From contig JAWZYV010019969.1 in NCBI GenBank assembly GCA_038373885.1, positions 248,001 to 312,000 of the forward strand: a stretch of 64,000 nt of DNA, given 5' to 3'. The stretch comes from Cheiracanthium punctorium. Lineage: Eukaryota > Arthropoda > Arachnida > Araneae > Cheiracanthiidae. Under the pieces are notes generated by a model. The model was given only the letters and a program-made list of their open reading frames with translations, was not told where the DNA came from and made no database searches. A program made the translations under genes and the position numbers. Of this stretch, positions 20,660 to 32,500 are shown one piece after another (positions within the stretch are counted from its first letter, which is position 1; every line of letters starts with the position of its first letter).

Positions 20660-21002
20660 TAGAGATGAGACGGGCTCAGCCCGAGCCCGAAAGCCCGAGC
20701 CCGAGCCCGGGACCGACTCGGGCTCGGGCTCTGTAATTCACGATTGCGTTCGAGCTCGGGCGGGCTCGTGAAAAATTTCTCCTTTGTTGAACATACTCCT
20801 TGAAACAGATTTTAAAAAGTGATTCATGGGATAAATAGACGTACTTATTTTTAAAAATAGCGGCACGGGGGACTAGAAGGTGTGTGAAGCTCCAAAATTT
20901 ATTGTATCCTATTAATGAAGTAGTTAAATTTATTTGTCTTTAGCTGAAATTTCGGGCTCGGGCGGGCTCGGGCTCCAAAAAATGAGCCCGAACTCATCTC
21001 TA
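20660..21002. mobile_element. hAT-type MITE with GC-rich ends
   Basis: TIR TAGAGATGAG at 20660 and its complement ending at 21002, flanked by an exact 8-bp target duplication GTGTACAA (20652-20659 and 21003-21010), the hAT hallmark. Next to each end are runs built on GAGCCC/GGGCTC, which make a GC-rich patch in an AT-rich neighbourhood. Non-coding. Confidence 0.9.
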
Positions 21003-21302
21003 GTGTACAACACACACTGAAATTGTAAGCATAACCGTGTTTCTCACGACAATGTTAAACAGATCATAACTAGAATTGTGAAGTTTTGTTAATGAGATTA
21101 TACATGTACGAAATCTTGAGGAAAATAAGGTCAAATTTTTATTCCTTCCTCGCATCAAAAGTGCATTAAAGGGTAAAATAATGCTCAGTATTTTTATTAT
21201 AGTGTTTTTCTCCTCCTCCCCTCCCCCCTCCCCCCGAAAGAAACCTGTTTATTTATTTATTTTACTGGCAGCACATGAAGCCATGGTTCAAGGGCAAACA
21301 TA

Positions 21303-21935
21303 TAGGGTGGTTATTAATTAACATGAGGTGTTCAGAGCCCTCTAGCGAGTAAAGTATTGGACTAAATATAACCAAATTTGATGAGCATACATAGTAGACC
21401 ATGGGATTTCTATTTAAAAAAAAAACAAGAAATTGTTCCAAAATTTGCCACTGGGGCAATTTTGGCGCTGCAAAAGTTCCCGAGATGTCCCCCGATCTCA
21501 ATCCTTGCGATTTTTGGTTGTGGGGATTTCTTAAAGGTGTTGTTTATCAAGGACATGTCTCCGATATCGCAGAGTTAAAAGACCGAATAACGTTACACGT
21601 GAGGCAAATCAACTCTGATATGCTGCGAGCGGCAGTAAAAAATGTCATGTATCGTATGCAGCTCTTGGAATTTACCAATGGTGCGCATATTGAACCAAAT
21701 TTGAAAGTAAAATTGATGTTTGCTGTATTTTTTGTCAATTAACCATTCAATATTTACGCTAATACACTTTTGCTGCGCCAAAATTGCCCCAGTGGCAAAT
21801 TTTGGAACATTTTTTTTAAAATCAAAATCGCATGGTCTACTATGCATGCTCATCGAATTAGGTTAGGTTTCGTCCAATACTTTACTCGGTAGAGGGTTGG
21901 CTCTTAACACCTCACGTTAATTAATAACCAACCTG
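21303..21935 (+). mobile_element. Mariner-like deletion derivative with about 165-bp inverted ends
   Basis: The left end (AGGGTGGTTATTAATTAACA) is matched inverted by a right end finishing TTAATTAATAACCAACCT. Pairing runs through GAGTAAAGTATTGGAC and the ATGGTCTACTATG region to the CAAAATTGCCCCAGTGGCAA-type block near 21445 and 21790. Flanking TA fits Tc1/mariner. The only coding remnant is the end of the transposase, joined almost directly to the left TIR, so most of the gene was deleted. Confidence 0.75.
21476..21742 (+). pseudogene. C-terminal end of a mariner-like transposase
   Basis: Reads MSPDLNPCDFWLWGFLKG, VYQGHVSDIAELKDRI and LLEFTNGAHIE. SPDLNPCDFWLWG carries the third catalytic Asp of the mariner-like (DD..D) transposase family, and the rest is the usual C-terminal helix-rich tail. 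The helix-turn-helix domain and the first two catalytic residues are missing. The open frame runs back into the left TIR, so an apparent start at 21401 is an artefact of the deletion join. Confidence 0.7.
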
Positions 21936-22370
21936 TATATATTATCGGCAACGAAGAAATTCAGTCTTTTATAAAGAACATTGGCTAGTCTGATTATAAT
22001 TTTAAAGTTTAAATGAAAATACTTTCCAAGAAAACAAGTTAGGAAGAAGTGTGTGTCAGGTGGTATAAAAATACTTCGGGGTACAAAGTGGGCGTGATTG
22101 ATACTAAAGATCCAACCTTTATTATGAAGGGTGGTTCTTTTGACCTACTAAAACTTCCGTCTTTCCTGTCTTTAATTTATGTGCTTTTCCAACAAAGGTT
22201 TTTTTTTTTTTTCTTGACATGGCATATAATATTCATATTGCTTGAGAAAAAAAAACTCATTCTAAATTTCCAAGTACATAATAAACTAACCACTTTTCGT
22301 AAACAGTAATTTTTATTTTAGAAAATTCTGCAATAGCTAAAGGATACTGCACGTGTTAATTATTTCAAAA
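21936..22370. other. Intergenic, nothing recognised
   Basis: Contains a T run at 22199-22212. The open frame at 22049-22309 has no recognisable domain. Confidence 0.4.
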
Positions 22371-22373
22371 AAA

Positions 22374-23880
22374 TTACCTTTCCAAAAAGTGGTTGATTGC
22401 GTTCCTTACTCGTTGGCGATTATGCATGATTATACTTTTAACTCCCCTTTTAAGGTCTTTCGTAATGTGTAATGTACATTTAATTAATGAGTCATAGAAC
22501 ACACTCACGGCCACTGAGGCAATTTTTGTTTTATCAACATAATTCCTCCCGATGTTCTGAATCAAGTTAATAACCCAGAACTCACTTATCAAGAATAACT
22601 GTAATGTTCCGGGGATTAAGGACGGAAATGAACGCCGTATTTCACTCCTTCGGATAATGAAGCCTTCTCTTATGAAAGGCATCGGAGTTCTTAATCTCCA
22701 ACCGTGTTAATCCTCGCAAAAGGGCTTCTTAAGTTATGCTGAGGATGAACATGATGTCACGTTATTGTGCTTAATAAGGTCGCTATTTATTAAAGTAATG
22801 AAGGCGGAAGGGTCTGCGAGTTAGTTTGAATTTTCATAAACAGGAATTCTAGCTTCAATTAGGTGTTTTTGTTTTAACATTTATCCACTGTTTCTGTTTT
22901 TCAGCAACGGAGTTTTGTTAATACCGAACACTGATTTAGGACTATGCGAGATATCTCAACTACCACTAAATATAAAAAGAATAAGATTAAAAACATTTTT
23001 GTCGTTACTATATATGTCAGCGCATAACATCACAGTTTTAGTTTTGAAAAAAAAGGGCGGGTGCATATGTCGTAGGCACGGCCATGCGTTCTTACGTGGA
23101 TAAGTGTACGTAACGAGTAATGTTTTCTATCAGTTTCATCTCGTTCAGAAAAGAAATCATCAATGTTTTCTTTCAGTTCCACCTGGTTCAGTAAAGAAAT
23201 GAAGTAAAGGAAAAATTGCTCTTTGTTAGTGAAAGGTCTGAGATAAGAAAAGTACGAAACAAATGGCATACGAAATACCTTGAGATTTCTGGTAAGCGTC
23301 AAATCGATACCGGTATTACCTAGCATTGCTGGAGAAGTTTCCATGTAATACAAATTAAACTCGCTAAGCATGAAGTCGGAAGCGAGAGGTCCGGTGAGAC
23401 ATTCCGACCATCATGATGGGTGTCGTGAGATCTGTCTCGTATTCGAGTATAATCTTAACGGTGTTTTTAGAATACTTTAACAGCGATAGTAGCATACAAA
23501 GCTTAATTGCTATTAACTCTGTGCGCAGATGAATCAACATACACCCGAGTATCAATTTGAAGATGCCACCTGTACGTTTACTACACAGGCATCACCAACC
23601 TTTGGGTCTATGAGCTGGAAATTCATCTCGGAGATGTCAATGCTAACTCTGTTACAATCAGTGAAGCTACCAATGTTGCGATATATGGTGACTCCACCGG
23701 TTATGCGACTTGATGATGATGATACCATCGCCGATGATGTAGTTGCAACTTTTCTGTGATTAGCGGTGTTGCGGTATGATGTCGGATCAAAGCCAGGTAC
23801 CTGCACAGGATTGAAATTTTCCATCCACGCTAATTACTAAGCAATCACATCGGTTGATGATGGAATCTGTAGGGATGTCT
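22374..23880 (-). pseudogene. Decayed coding stretch of unknown identity
   Basis: Several minus-strand frames of 60-113 codons follow one another: about 23880-23790 (AQSLDAHFEDIPTDSIINR), 23824-23552 (VQVPGFDPTSYRNT, ITGGVTIYRNIGSF, DACVVNVQVASSN), 23555-23364, 23371-23030 and 22682-22374. GC content and residue composition look more protein-like than in neighbouring AT-rich sequence, and switches between frames suggest an old gene broken by indels. I do not recognise a family. It could be a transposon gene or an endogenous viral relic, and neither is supported by a motif. It could also be chance in a GC-richer segment. Confidence 0.3.
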
Positions 23881-24479
23881 TCGAAGTGCGCGTCCAAGCT
23901 TTGAGCATTAATGGCTGTAATAAGTATAAAACAACCCTGATTAGGAACATAATCAGAAAACTCTTTTACTTGAGTGACTAATGTTTGAAGTGAATATTAG
24001 GCAATCGGTGGTACTTACTTATCTAGTATCTCTCTAACTGTAGGAGACGCCTGACCAAGTCCATGATAAAATTTGAAATCGTTTCGGACTTTGAAAATAT
24101 AAAGGCCATCTAACTATGTGGCGGACTCAAAGCCACAGAAACTAGTTGGTTTTGCTATTTCAAACTAATGTTTTATATACGCAATCGGTAGACTTTGACG
24201 AAAGCTGATGATTGAAACACAAACAAACGCTCTATCTTTTCAGAGTCAAAATTTATACTAATATGGGACACAGTACTATACGCAGGAGTATACTAGTACT
24301 CTCATTATGTGACGCAGCGAAATGATCTGAAAATGGCGGCGCTTCCCCTGCAATGTAAATGATGCCTCATATCCCTCACCCAACGTAACAAATTCTTTCA
24401 TCCTTTAGTTATCGAGAGTTGTACCAAAATTCTGGATGCAGATGATAAATTCATAGCAGGAACATCATACTGTATCCCA

Positions 24480-24830
24480 CAATTTTTGTATCAGTTTTCG
24501 ACACGCCTCTAGCGAGGATTCGACCGGTAAAAACGTATTTTTCTGAAAATAAAACTAGTAAAATTTGTGGTGAATATAGAAAATTAAATTTTACGAGAAA
24601 TGGTCATTTTCAGCTATCACTAATTATGTTATTTGATATAGAAATAGATCATGATGATTTTTTTTTCTTTTGTATCAGAAAAGTAGTTTAATTTTTATCT
24701 TTAACTTAAGATGCTTTCTAATGTTTGTAGCATTCACAGAAATTTTAAATAGTTTTTCTTTGTATAGACAAAACTACGATGACGTCATTTCAGTACGTAG
24801 TGTTAAAAAGAGCATAACTTTGTCGTGATT
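24480..24830 (-). mobile_element. CRE-bearing MITE, copy 2 (diverged)
   Basis: Shares AAAATTAAATTTTACGA, ACTAATTATGTTATTTGATA, GATCATGATGA, TTAACTTAAGATGCTTTC and TGACGTCATTTCAG with copies 1, 3 and 4. Only the right arm keeps TGACGTCA (about 24780). The left arm has decayed. Confidence 0.6.
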
Positions 24831-25354
24831 TTCACAGATTTGGCGGACATGTTATTTTTTACGTAAAAGACATAATTAGTAAGTTATTGATTTTATTGAA
24901 TATGCACAGAACAAGAAACATATTTCATTTTGTTTGTATTTTATTTATTTTTGCATTAATTTGTGACAAGAATCTGAAAATTGTTTACTCCATATCCTAA
25001 TATTTCCTTTTTATTACGGTAGGTTTAATCACATAACTGAAAGCAATATCCAATTTTTCCCAGCTTGCTTCATAAATCATCTATTTCTGTCACTTCCAAG
25101 AAAGGCAGAGTATCGAAAACCAATAAATTTACTTTCCAGAGTCAATTTGAATCATATTTCATAAATAAAACTGACATAAAATACCACGATTAATACAGGA
25201 GTACTTAGATTCTAATAGCAGTGATTTGGAAAACAGGAAAGAATAAATGTTATGAAGTAATCAATTATTGTCAAATTAATTAAGCGAATATAAAAAATGA
25301 TATTGTAGACACTATTTTTCATGAACCTAGCTTATTAACTTTATTGGACTTAGG

Positions 25355-26400
25355 GTAAAAAGTAATCAACATCTGCCTATAACGTACCTATTATGCAGCA
25401 GATCGGTTTCAAAACTTGTAAGATGATCATCAGATGTGCCACAAACAATCCGAAGATATTGTCTTAGCCAAAGAAGTGCATTTGGAAAAATTTTGCTCTC
25501 TCCCCAAATTTTGCGAAATAGAAAAGTAAATTGAAAAAATAAAAACAGTTGAAGGGAAAAATTTAAAATAGCTCTTGAATTCAGATTTACCATCATGTTA
25601 GTGCATATGGCAGAGTCTGCAAATTACTTCTAGAGTCAATCAAATACGGGGATCATAAATGGCAGATTCCTGCGGACTTATTGCTGCATTTTTGGAAATG
25701 AAGTTAGGCTGTACTAATTCCTGCTGTTTTCTGTGTTTGTGGGACTCTCGAGATAGAAAGTCTCACTACATAAAATACAAATCGACTTCAAGAAATCTAA
25801 ATTCCGGGTAGGGAAATGTTGAAAATGAGCTTCTAAGAGATCCAAATAACATTCTGTTACTGATTGCACCCCTGATATTAGGCTGGTAATAATAAAGAAC
25901 CTTTTGTATTCCATGAACAAGGATGGAGAGGCTCTCATACCTTAGAGCGAAATTCCTAAGGTGACGTGAAACAAAGGTTAAAGAGGGAATATCTTTGGGC
26001 CCTTAAATACGCACATTTGTAAAGGACATTGCGTTTGAAAAAAAGAATCAGGTGGGAATAAGAAAGCAGCCTGGGAAGCCCTTAAAGGTGGGGTACGAGC
26101 ATTTCTGCGTAACAGAAAAGACGATAACTACCAAAGGTTGATGAAAAAAAATCCTACAGAAGCTCCTCTGCGAACTTGCATTCAATAGGCCCTTGAAATA
26201 TAATTTTCCTGGACTTCCATCTTGTTTTTTCCCTACCAACTATGGAACTGTAAGCGATGAGTGCGAAGACAGTTTCATAAAGATATCTCTGCAATTGAAA
26301 GCTGATATCTGGGTCGGTGAATAAAGTCAATGCTGGCTGACTATTGCAGGAGTTTACAAGAGGTTCTCCGCCTTTAACGTACAAGAGACAGGCCTAAAGA
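25355..26400 (+). pseudogene. Decayed copy of a second invertebrate repetitive gene
   Basis: Across the three plus frames, ordered blocks match a repetitive protein of about 600-700 residues that I know from arthropod genomes. They are KYGDHKWQIPADL (about 25640), GCTNSCCFLCLWDSRDRK (25715-25770), KVKEGIFLGPQIR-like (about 25980), KAAWEALKGGVRAFLRN (26063-26115) and CFFPTNYGTVSDE (26222-26262), then a degraded WLTIAG. In intact copies these read CGDLK, CCFLCEWDSR, WE..K..V..FLGN and FFPENCGAVSDEHGERFHQDI. Many stops and frameshifts mean it is dead. The long open frames on the opposite strand are shadows. Function unknown. It is probably multicopy because a mobile element carries it, which is inference. 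Confidence 0.6.
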
Positions 26401-27601
26401 AAACGTTCACAAGACTTGATCTGTTTTATTATATTTATTAAACGGGAATTTTTTGTTCTTTCATTTATCTTTAAGTCGATAGGTGGGCTGTTGTATAGAT
26501 CTTCCTCCTATGGGTTTTTGTGTATCTTGAAAACAATAACTAAAAAAAAATTCATTTACATATTCGTTTTTTTTTTCGAGGCAAAATTGGAAAGAATAAT
26601 CAATTTAGAGCCAGGAAACCGACAAAAAACTTTTGGTTCCTTGTTGTCTAGTGTTATCTATGTTTTATGTGAGAAAAGACGACATTGTTTTTACTTGCAT
26701 TTTATCGAGATATTGTTAAGATTTCAACCTAGAGGAATTTGCTGACCGGTTTGTCAAAAAATGCGATCGAATGGTCTGGATTGCTACTATAGTAAATCGT
26801 ATATTTTTATTACTTCTAGTGTTAAAAAAGTATATAATTACTATAAATATCAAACAGTGTCGGCATTTTCAGGAACATAATAATTTTTTATTCAAATAAC
26901 ATGAATGAATAAAAAATTAAGAATAAGGAAAAATAATGTGTGGCATTACCGCACATTATTTTAACGCAGCGATAATTAAAAAGTAGTTTTATTTTGTTAA
27001 CATTTTACAGACCGAATTCAGATCCAGGCATATTTTAAATTATTTTTTTGTATATTTTGCTGTCTAATGCATTAGTTAAAAGATATTAGTAAAAATTTTA
27101 ATGGGAAAAAATTGTACCCTGCTCTCCCCACCGACCCACCCAATTTTAACTGTGTTTCCAACTGGGACCATTGGTCATTACTGAGCAAACTTTTAGGCGC
27201 TATACTTTGACTATACTTTTATGGGTAGTTCAAATAATAATTGAAATATTAAGAATAAATGAAAGATTGATTTTTAAATTTAAGTAAACGTATCAATTAA
27301 GTTTGAAAGGGGGGTGTATCAAGATAGCTCAGTAAAAACTTACGAAAATCGCTATTTTTATTATTTTTATCCAATTTTCTGCTAATAATAGACATGCAAA
27401 TACTATTTCAAAAAAGCAAGTCATTAAAGCGTGTTTTACATCTTTTAACTAATCTGCTAAATTTTAAAAGTCAGTATTGATAAAATTTAATTTTTCAATA
27501 AATTTTTAATTTGATGGTCCCAATTGGGAATATTAGCCTGTAAAAGGTTTACAGAATTAAATAACTATAAAATTAAATGTGAATAAATTATATGGAAACG
27601 T
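26401..27601. other. Intergenic, AT-rich
   Basis: Includes a small 14-bp hairpin at 26930-26962 (AAAATAATGTGTGG against CCGCACATTATTTT, one G-U pair, 5-nt loop). The open frame at 26416-26745 is hydrophobic and low in complexity, with no recognisable domain. Confidence 0.45.
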
Positions 27602-27924
27602 AACTCAGCCAGGGCCGTGCGGTAGATTTTCTCAGTATGATGCAAGTCTTCAAAATGCCGCCTCTTCAGTATAAAGGGGGGTAAGTGGTTCAACTCTCTC
27701 CCCCGAGAAAAAAATTAACATGAAATCCATTAATTGTTCATTTTTAACCAAAGGATTACATTTAATCTCATCCCCCGTTAAAGGAAATCTGTGTACGCCA
27801 TAGCACCCCTTAAATGTTTCTTCCTTAAAATAAATGCTGATTATGATTTAAAAGTAAAACTACACAAAATGTACAAATGCTTTATTTATTTTACTAACAT
27901 TAACAACAAACTATTACAATTTTA

Positions 27925-30210
27925 CTCTTTTAACTTTAGCAAATTCGTGGATTAGGGATGTGTAGTCTAGAGTAGCAGCCAATGTTGACTCTATTGAAAT
28001 TATTGACAGGTTTCTTAATTTTCTTTGGCTTATTGAACTTCTTAGATAATTTTTGATTAATTTTAATTTAGACAAACACTAGCTACTGACTACCCACTAG
28101 CTACTGACACTGAGAGTGTTAGCAGTGCTATGGCAGTATTTGGATACAAAGCAATTAAATTATTTTTGCACAAATATTTTAAAACATCTAAAGGTTTCAT
28201 TAAACATGGCAGCATTCTAGATACATCGCGTAATACTTCTTGTAGAGCACTCTCATTAGTGTCAGATTCATTTTTGATCTGAAGTATTGGCTGGAGATTG
28301 ATACAGTTCTTTTCTAGCTTTTTGCCATCAATATCTCTAAGTTTTAAAATATCATATAAAAACTGAAAATTTTTGTCATGGGTTTCCAGAAGCGTTAATC
28401 GTTCATTTGGAGAATTATATGCAATGTCCAGAAAATAATTTTAAAAGTTTATTTTAAATTTATTCTCCTCTGTTAAAGGTTCGTCGACAGCTTTTTAATC
28501 AAATTGACGTTTTTTCTCTTCTGGCTCTAACTTCAGTTTCTGTCGGGAATTCTATGCTGACTTCAAGATTTTCTGCAATTTCATTTGCAGCAATTTTCCC
28601 CTGATCATATCCCGTTTTCCTGTAATTTTTTACCTTTTCTACAGTTTCGGATAACATCCTTACACAATCTGATAAATTGACCGTTACAGATTGCAATAGC
28701 TTTGAAACTGAGTTTATTTCAACTAAAATGTCATGCCAAAGAATTACACCACATATAAACTTGTAATTTTAATGTTTTTTGCTGACCCTACAGCTCTAAC
28801 TTCCGTTTCTGCATCCCTGTTGACATCTTCTATTATTTCAATTAATGCATCATAGATTTCGCAAAGTTGAAATCGTAATGTTTTAACGCATCAGTTCTGC
28901 TTGACTATCTTGTAGCACACAATGGCTTTAGAGTTATCTGGGAAACAGTTTTTAAGCACTTCCCAATGTTTCGTAGAACTAGAGAAAAAAATGTAAAGTT
29001 CTTGTACTACAGAGAAAAAATCTGTTGTTTCTGTAGAAGAAGACGCTGCATCATTCACAACAAGGTTTAAAGAATGACATGCCCAGGGCACATAAAACGC
29101 CCTTGGATATTTTTCAGTTATTCTGTTTTGAACACCCTTTCCTACTCCTTTCATATTAGAACCATTATCGTATCCTTTTCCTCTAAGCCACTTTAACTCG
29201 AAACCTAATTTCTCCAAACCTGTCAGAATAAGCTCTGTCAAACCCTCTCCGGTGGAATCACTAACTTCTAAAAAACCAATGAAAAATTCTTCAATTTCAT
29301 ATTTATTTATTTGGAGTCAAAAGCAGCGACTCTTATTGTTAATAATAGTTGTTCAATATGGCTTACGTCTGGAGTACAATCGCGGTTACCGAAAAATATT
29401 TAGCTGTTTTCGTAATTTCGACAAACTTGTTTAAAAGAGCCAATCCCATTAAATTTATCACTCATCTTGAATGTTATTACTTAAATAGGTCACAGACCAT
29501 TTATTAGATTCGCGATGAATTCTTCTAATATGTTCTTCCATAACTGGCTGAAACTCGGAAAGCAATTCCATCCACTTTAAGAAGTTTCCGTTATTAGACT
29601 GAAACATATGATCAGTTGTTCCACGAAAAGCTAAGCATTGTGTGGCCAGTAGTCAAATTATGGATACAATTCTTTTTAAAACACCTCTCCAATGTTAAAT
29701 TTCGAGGTTTATAATTCTCTGGTACTCAGCGTCGATAGTTTTTTTCTGCTTTAATCGAATGTCTAGTTCCTGCCATGCTCTAAATGCATTTCTATGGTTT
29801 GCAGACTTTTCGTGTATTGTGAGGGCTCGTGTAAGATTTCCCCAGTCAGAGTAGTCTTTTTTTAGGCCAGTCACTACTAGCAGTCGTGAATTATCAAATA
29901 ATACACAACAAAAGCAAAAAAGGAATAGATTAACCAACTTCTCTCAAAACATTTAAATAATGCGAGGAACAAAATTTACGCCTTCCTTTGTTAAAAGGAA
30001 ATTCGAATTTTTTAATTTGATGCGCACTCCTTTCAACCACTATTTGACGAATTTCAGATGACATGTATAAAGCAGTCCATAATGCAGAGCCAGAAGGTAA
30101 TTTCATATGATATCTTCAGGCTGCCAGTGGTACCGAACTCTTCATTAACTTCTGAAGATACTATATTTTGATTCTCTTCAACAACTTCTTCTATCTCAAC
30201 CGGTATTGCA
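27925..30210 (-). pseudogene. hAT transposase (ZMYM/TTF-type family)
   Basis: Minus-strand blocks appear in order. RQIVVERSAHQIKKFEFP (about 30060-30010) is the N-terminal zinc-finger region. CFCCVLF and LTRALTIHEKSANH follow at 29937-29750, then WRGVLKRIVSI and LLATQCLAFRGTTDHMF at about 29690-29590. GKGYDNGSNMKGVGKG at 29160-29110 holds the catalytic-region Asp, and ACHSLNLVVNDAA follows at about 29070. Near the end come LKLIKNYLRSSISQRKLRN and FAKVKRVKL (28060-27930), the hAT dimerisation region. The SGERSFS motif before it is broken by a duplicated GTCAGTAGCTAGTG. Frameshifts and stops lie between blocks, so it is inactive. Confidence 0.8.
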
Positions 30211-30364
30211 ATAATTAGTTATGTCTCGTATAACTAACTGTTTCACCCAACATGTGTATTTTATATGATATAGACTAAAGACTAAAAAAAAGAATTTGTT
30301 CCATAATAAAGTGCTTTACTTCTGCTGTAAATTAGATTTTAGTACATAAGAATGGAGTACAGGA

Positions 30365-31010
30365 ACTTCCTATAAAATATTTGCCTTTCTGCATTTCTTT
30401 TCTGCAAAAGTTTTAATAATTTCATTAAAATCCATCTCCTCTAATATTTCTCCCTCAGTACGCATAATGCTTAAATAATCGAATCTTCCATCGGTCATAG
30501 TACTCCTTCTGTCGTCTTTTATTAATTTTAAATTTGAGAAACTTCGTTCCCCACTTGCATGAGTCACCATCATAGTAAAAAAAAAAAAAAAAAATACGCA
30601 TGGCGATTTCAACATTGGAAAAGGCGGAAAGAAGAAGTCGTGTACTAGTATGCAAATGATAATACAAAAGTGATATGCTGAAAGTTGTCCTCTTCGATTC
30701 ATTACTACTGGCCTCCTCTTCAGAACCATGAACAATGAACATTATTCCTTTCTGCTCCTGCTGTGGATTTTCGGATAGTTTATATCGATACATTTCTCGC
30801 AGAGCTGTTACTTCTTCCATTATGTTATATTTGAGACGCATGCTATCAAATATAAGGTCCTTGTTGTTGTCGTTTATATAATAAAAACCGAAATTTTTGC
30901 AATGCTGTGTTATCTCTTCCTCTTCCAAGTCGTGAATCCTCTCGAAAAAATCCAATTTTTTCGAAAACATTTCATAAGCTTGAAGACATTTTCTTAAGTT
31001 AGACGTCAGG
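30365..31010 (-). pseudogene. C-terminus of a second hAT transposase
   Basis: Reads NVEIAMRIF, then THASGERSFSNLKLIKDD, RSTMTDGRFDYLSIMRTE and FAEKKCRKANIL. SGERSFS..KLIK...RS.M...R...L..M is the conserved hAT dimerisation motif. Here it is intact at the motif level, unlike the broken copy at 28060-28140, and clearly different in sequence. A poly-T/A run at 30577-30595 causes the frame switch between the two open segments. Upstream (31091-31101) lies GACGCCCCTG, which on the minus strand reads CAGGGGCGTC, a plausible hAT terminus for this second element. Its other end was not found. Confidence 0.7.
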
Positions 31011-31101
31011 CAAGATTTTAAGGTTTTTTTTTTTTCGAATAATAATTTTGGGAAGAGCTTTTTTCGAGCTAAGGCCCCTTTTGGGTTGACGCCCCTGGCA
31101 A

Positions 31102-32500
31102 AAACCGGGTTCGCGTATGCGATAAAACGGCATTGTATGTATGTGTAAATTTATTACGCTTATGAAAAGCGTCACACAAGGCAGACCTATTTTATGCAGC
31201 TCCTTAAGTGGTCGTCCATACCTAAGGGCACTGAGCTTCCCCCCAAGCTCTCAGGAAACGTATAAACTTCCGCAATTATTTATGTATTGTTGCAACGTGG
31301 AAGTGATTTACGGTGGTTTTTGGGGAAAGACCACCGATCCCCTCCCCCTTACAAATGACTTGGCAGATCTCTACAAACATTCTAATGGGCGCCCATAGCG
31401 TCTTGAATTGCGCCTCCTCTGCTCGGAGCAGATACACTAGTTACCTTTTACAACTATTTCCAGAGTTAAAAATTTGAAATATTACTCGCGTACGTTGTAC
31501 CAGAATTATAAAATTATAGGAGGGGAAAGCTCATTTAAATAATTACAATTACATACTAGTGTAGGACACACTAGTCGTTGCCCTTAGCTTATTGAGCTAT
31601 TTTGAAAAACATAGAACAGTACAACTCGTTAAAATTCTTTTGAATCACCTAGTTTTGCGTCCCTCTCCTGCCTATTTTCCTGGAAGGGGCCAGCCTCGAC
31701 AACCGCTAGTTAGGGCCCTGCGCCCCATTTTTTCTAAGTTTAGGCTTTCTGCCGCCTGCGCCTTCTTCCCATCTCAGTCTTTCAGACTGTTGCCTTATTC
31801 TTTTTCAGTTTCGACGTTTTGCCAACCTCTATTTTTCTTTAACTTATCGCCCGGGTAGGACCACATCTTCCTACGTCACTACTTACGAACATTACTTTTT
31901 ACGTACACTGCCCACCTTCCTACGTCATTGTCCAGCATGATTTTAAAAAGAAAATTATAAGATTTCTAATAGGCGACTGTAAATAATGCCGCCAGTTAAT
32001 GACGGCAGCCAGGTAGCCTCTATATGTTATTGGTGAAAGAAAAAATTAATGTAAGTTTTCATAGCCGAGGCAAAGAAAAATAATCCAAAAATGAAAATAA
32101 CTATTTTAAAGCTATTTGAATTAATGTCTGTCCGATATGCAACCATATTTTTAAAAATCCTCTGTTAGTCTCCTTACTATGAATTCAACGATAAGGCTTC
32201 TGCCGCCCCCACCCCAGGGGCGAAGAGATAGATCCATGGAGAAGGAATAGAAGAGACGCTCCCCCGAATAAATATTTAGACAAGATGAAATGGTCTTTCT
32301 AACAATGATACATATTTCATGCAATTCTGAATTAGTACTCAAGCTTTGCACCTCGCAGAAAAAAAAAAAAAAAATTATAAATCTGCCAATATCAAAGGTA
32401 GGACATTTCTCTCTGTCCTCCAACTGACAGCAATAAATAATTGTTAATTTTCTTTTTAAAAAACCTTTTATTTTTTAAATTTTACGTGTTATACAAGTAG
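31102..32500. other. Interior of the hAT element without recognisable coding
   Basis: Pyrimidine-rich, GC-richer stretch at about 31650-31930 with repeated TTCCTACGTCA words, and an A run at 32361-32375. Plus-strand open frames of 85-90 codons here are proline- and serine-rich and match nothing I know. Confidence 0.45.

Noticed and set aside
22374..23880. Endogenous virus
   Set aside because: No viral hallmark domain (polymerase, helicase, capsid) could be recognised, so I left it as unknown coding relic.
26416..26745. 109-codon plus-strand hydrophobic ORF
   Set aside because: Low-complexity Phe/Ile/Lys composition expected of AT-rich DNA. No motif.
26930..26962. MicroRNA precursor
   Set aside because: A 14-bp stem is too short for a microRNA precursor. 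AT-rich sequence produces many such stems.
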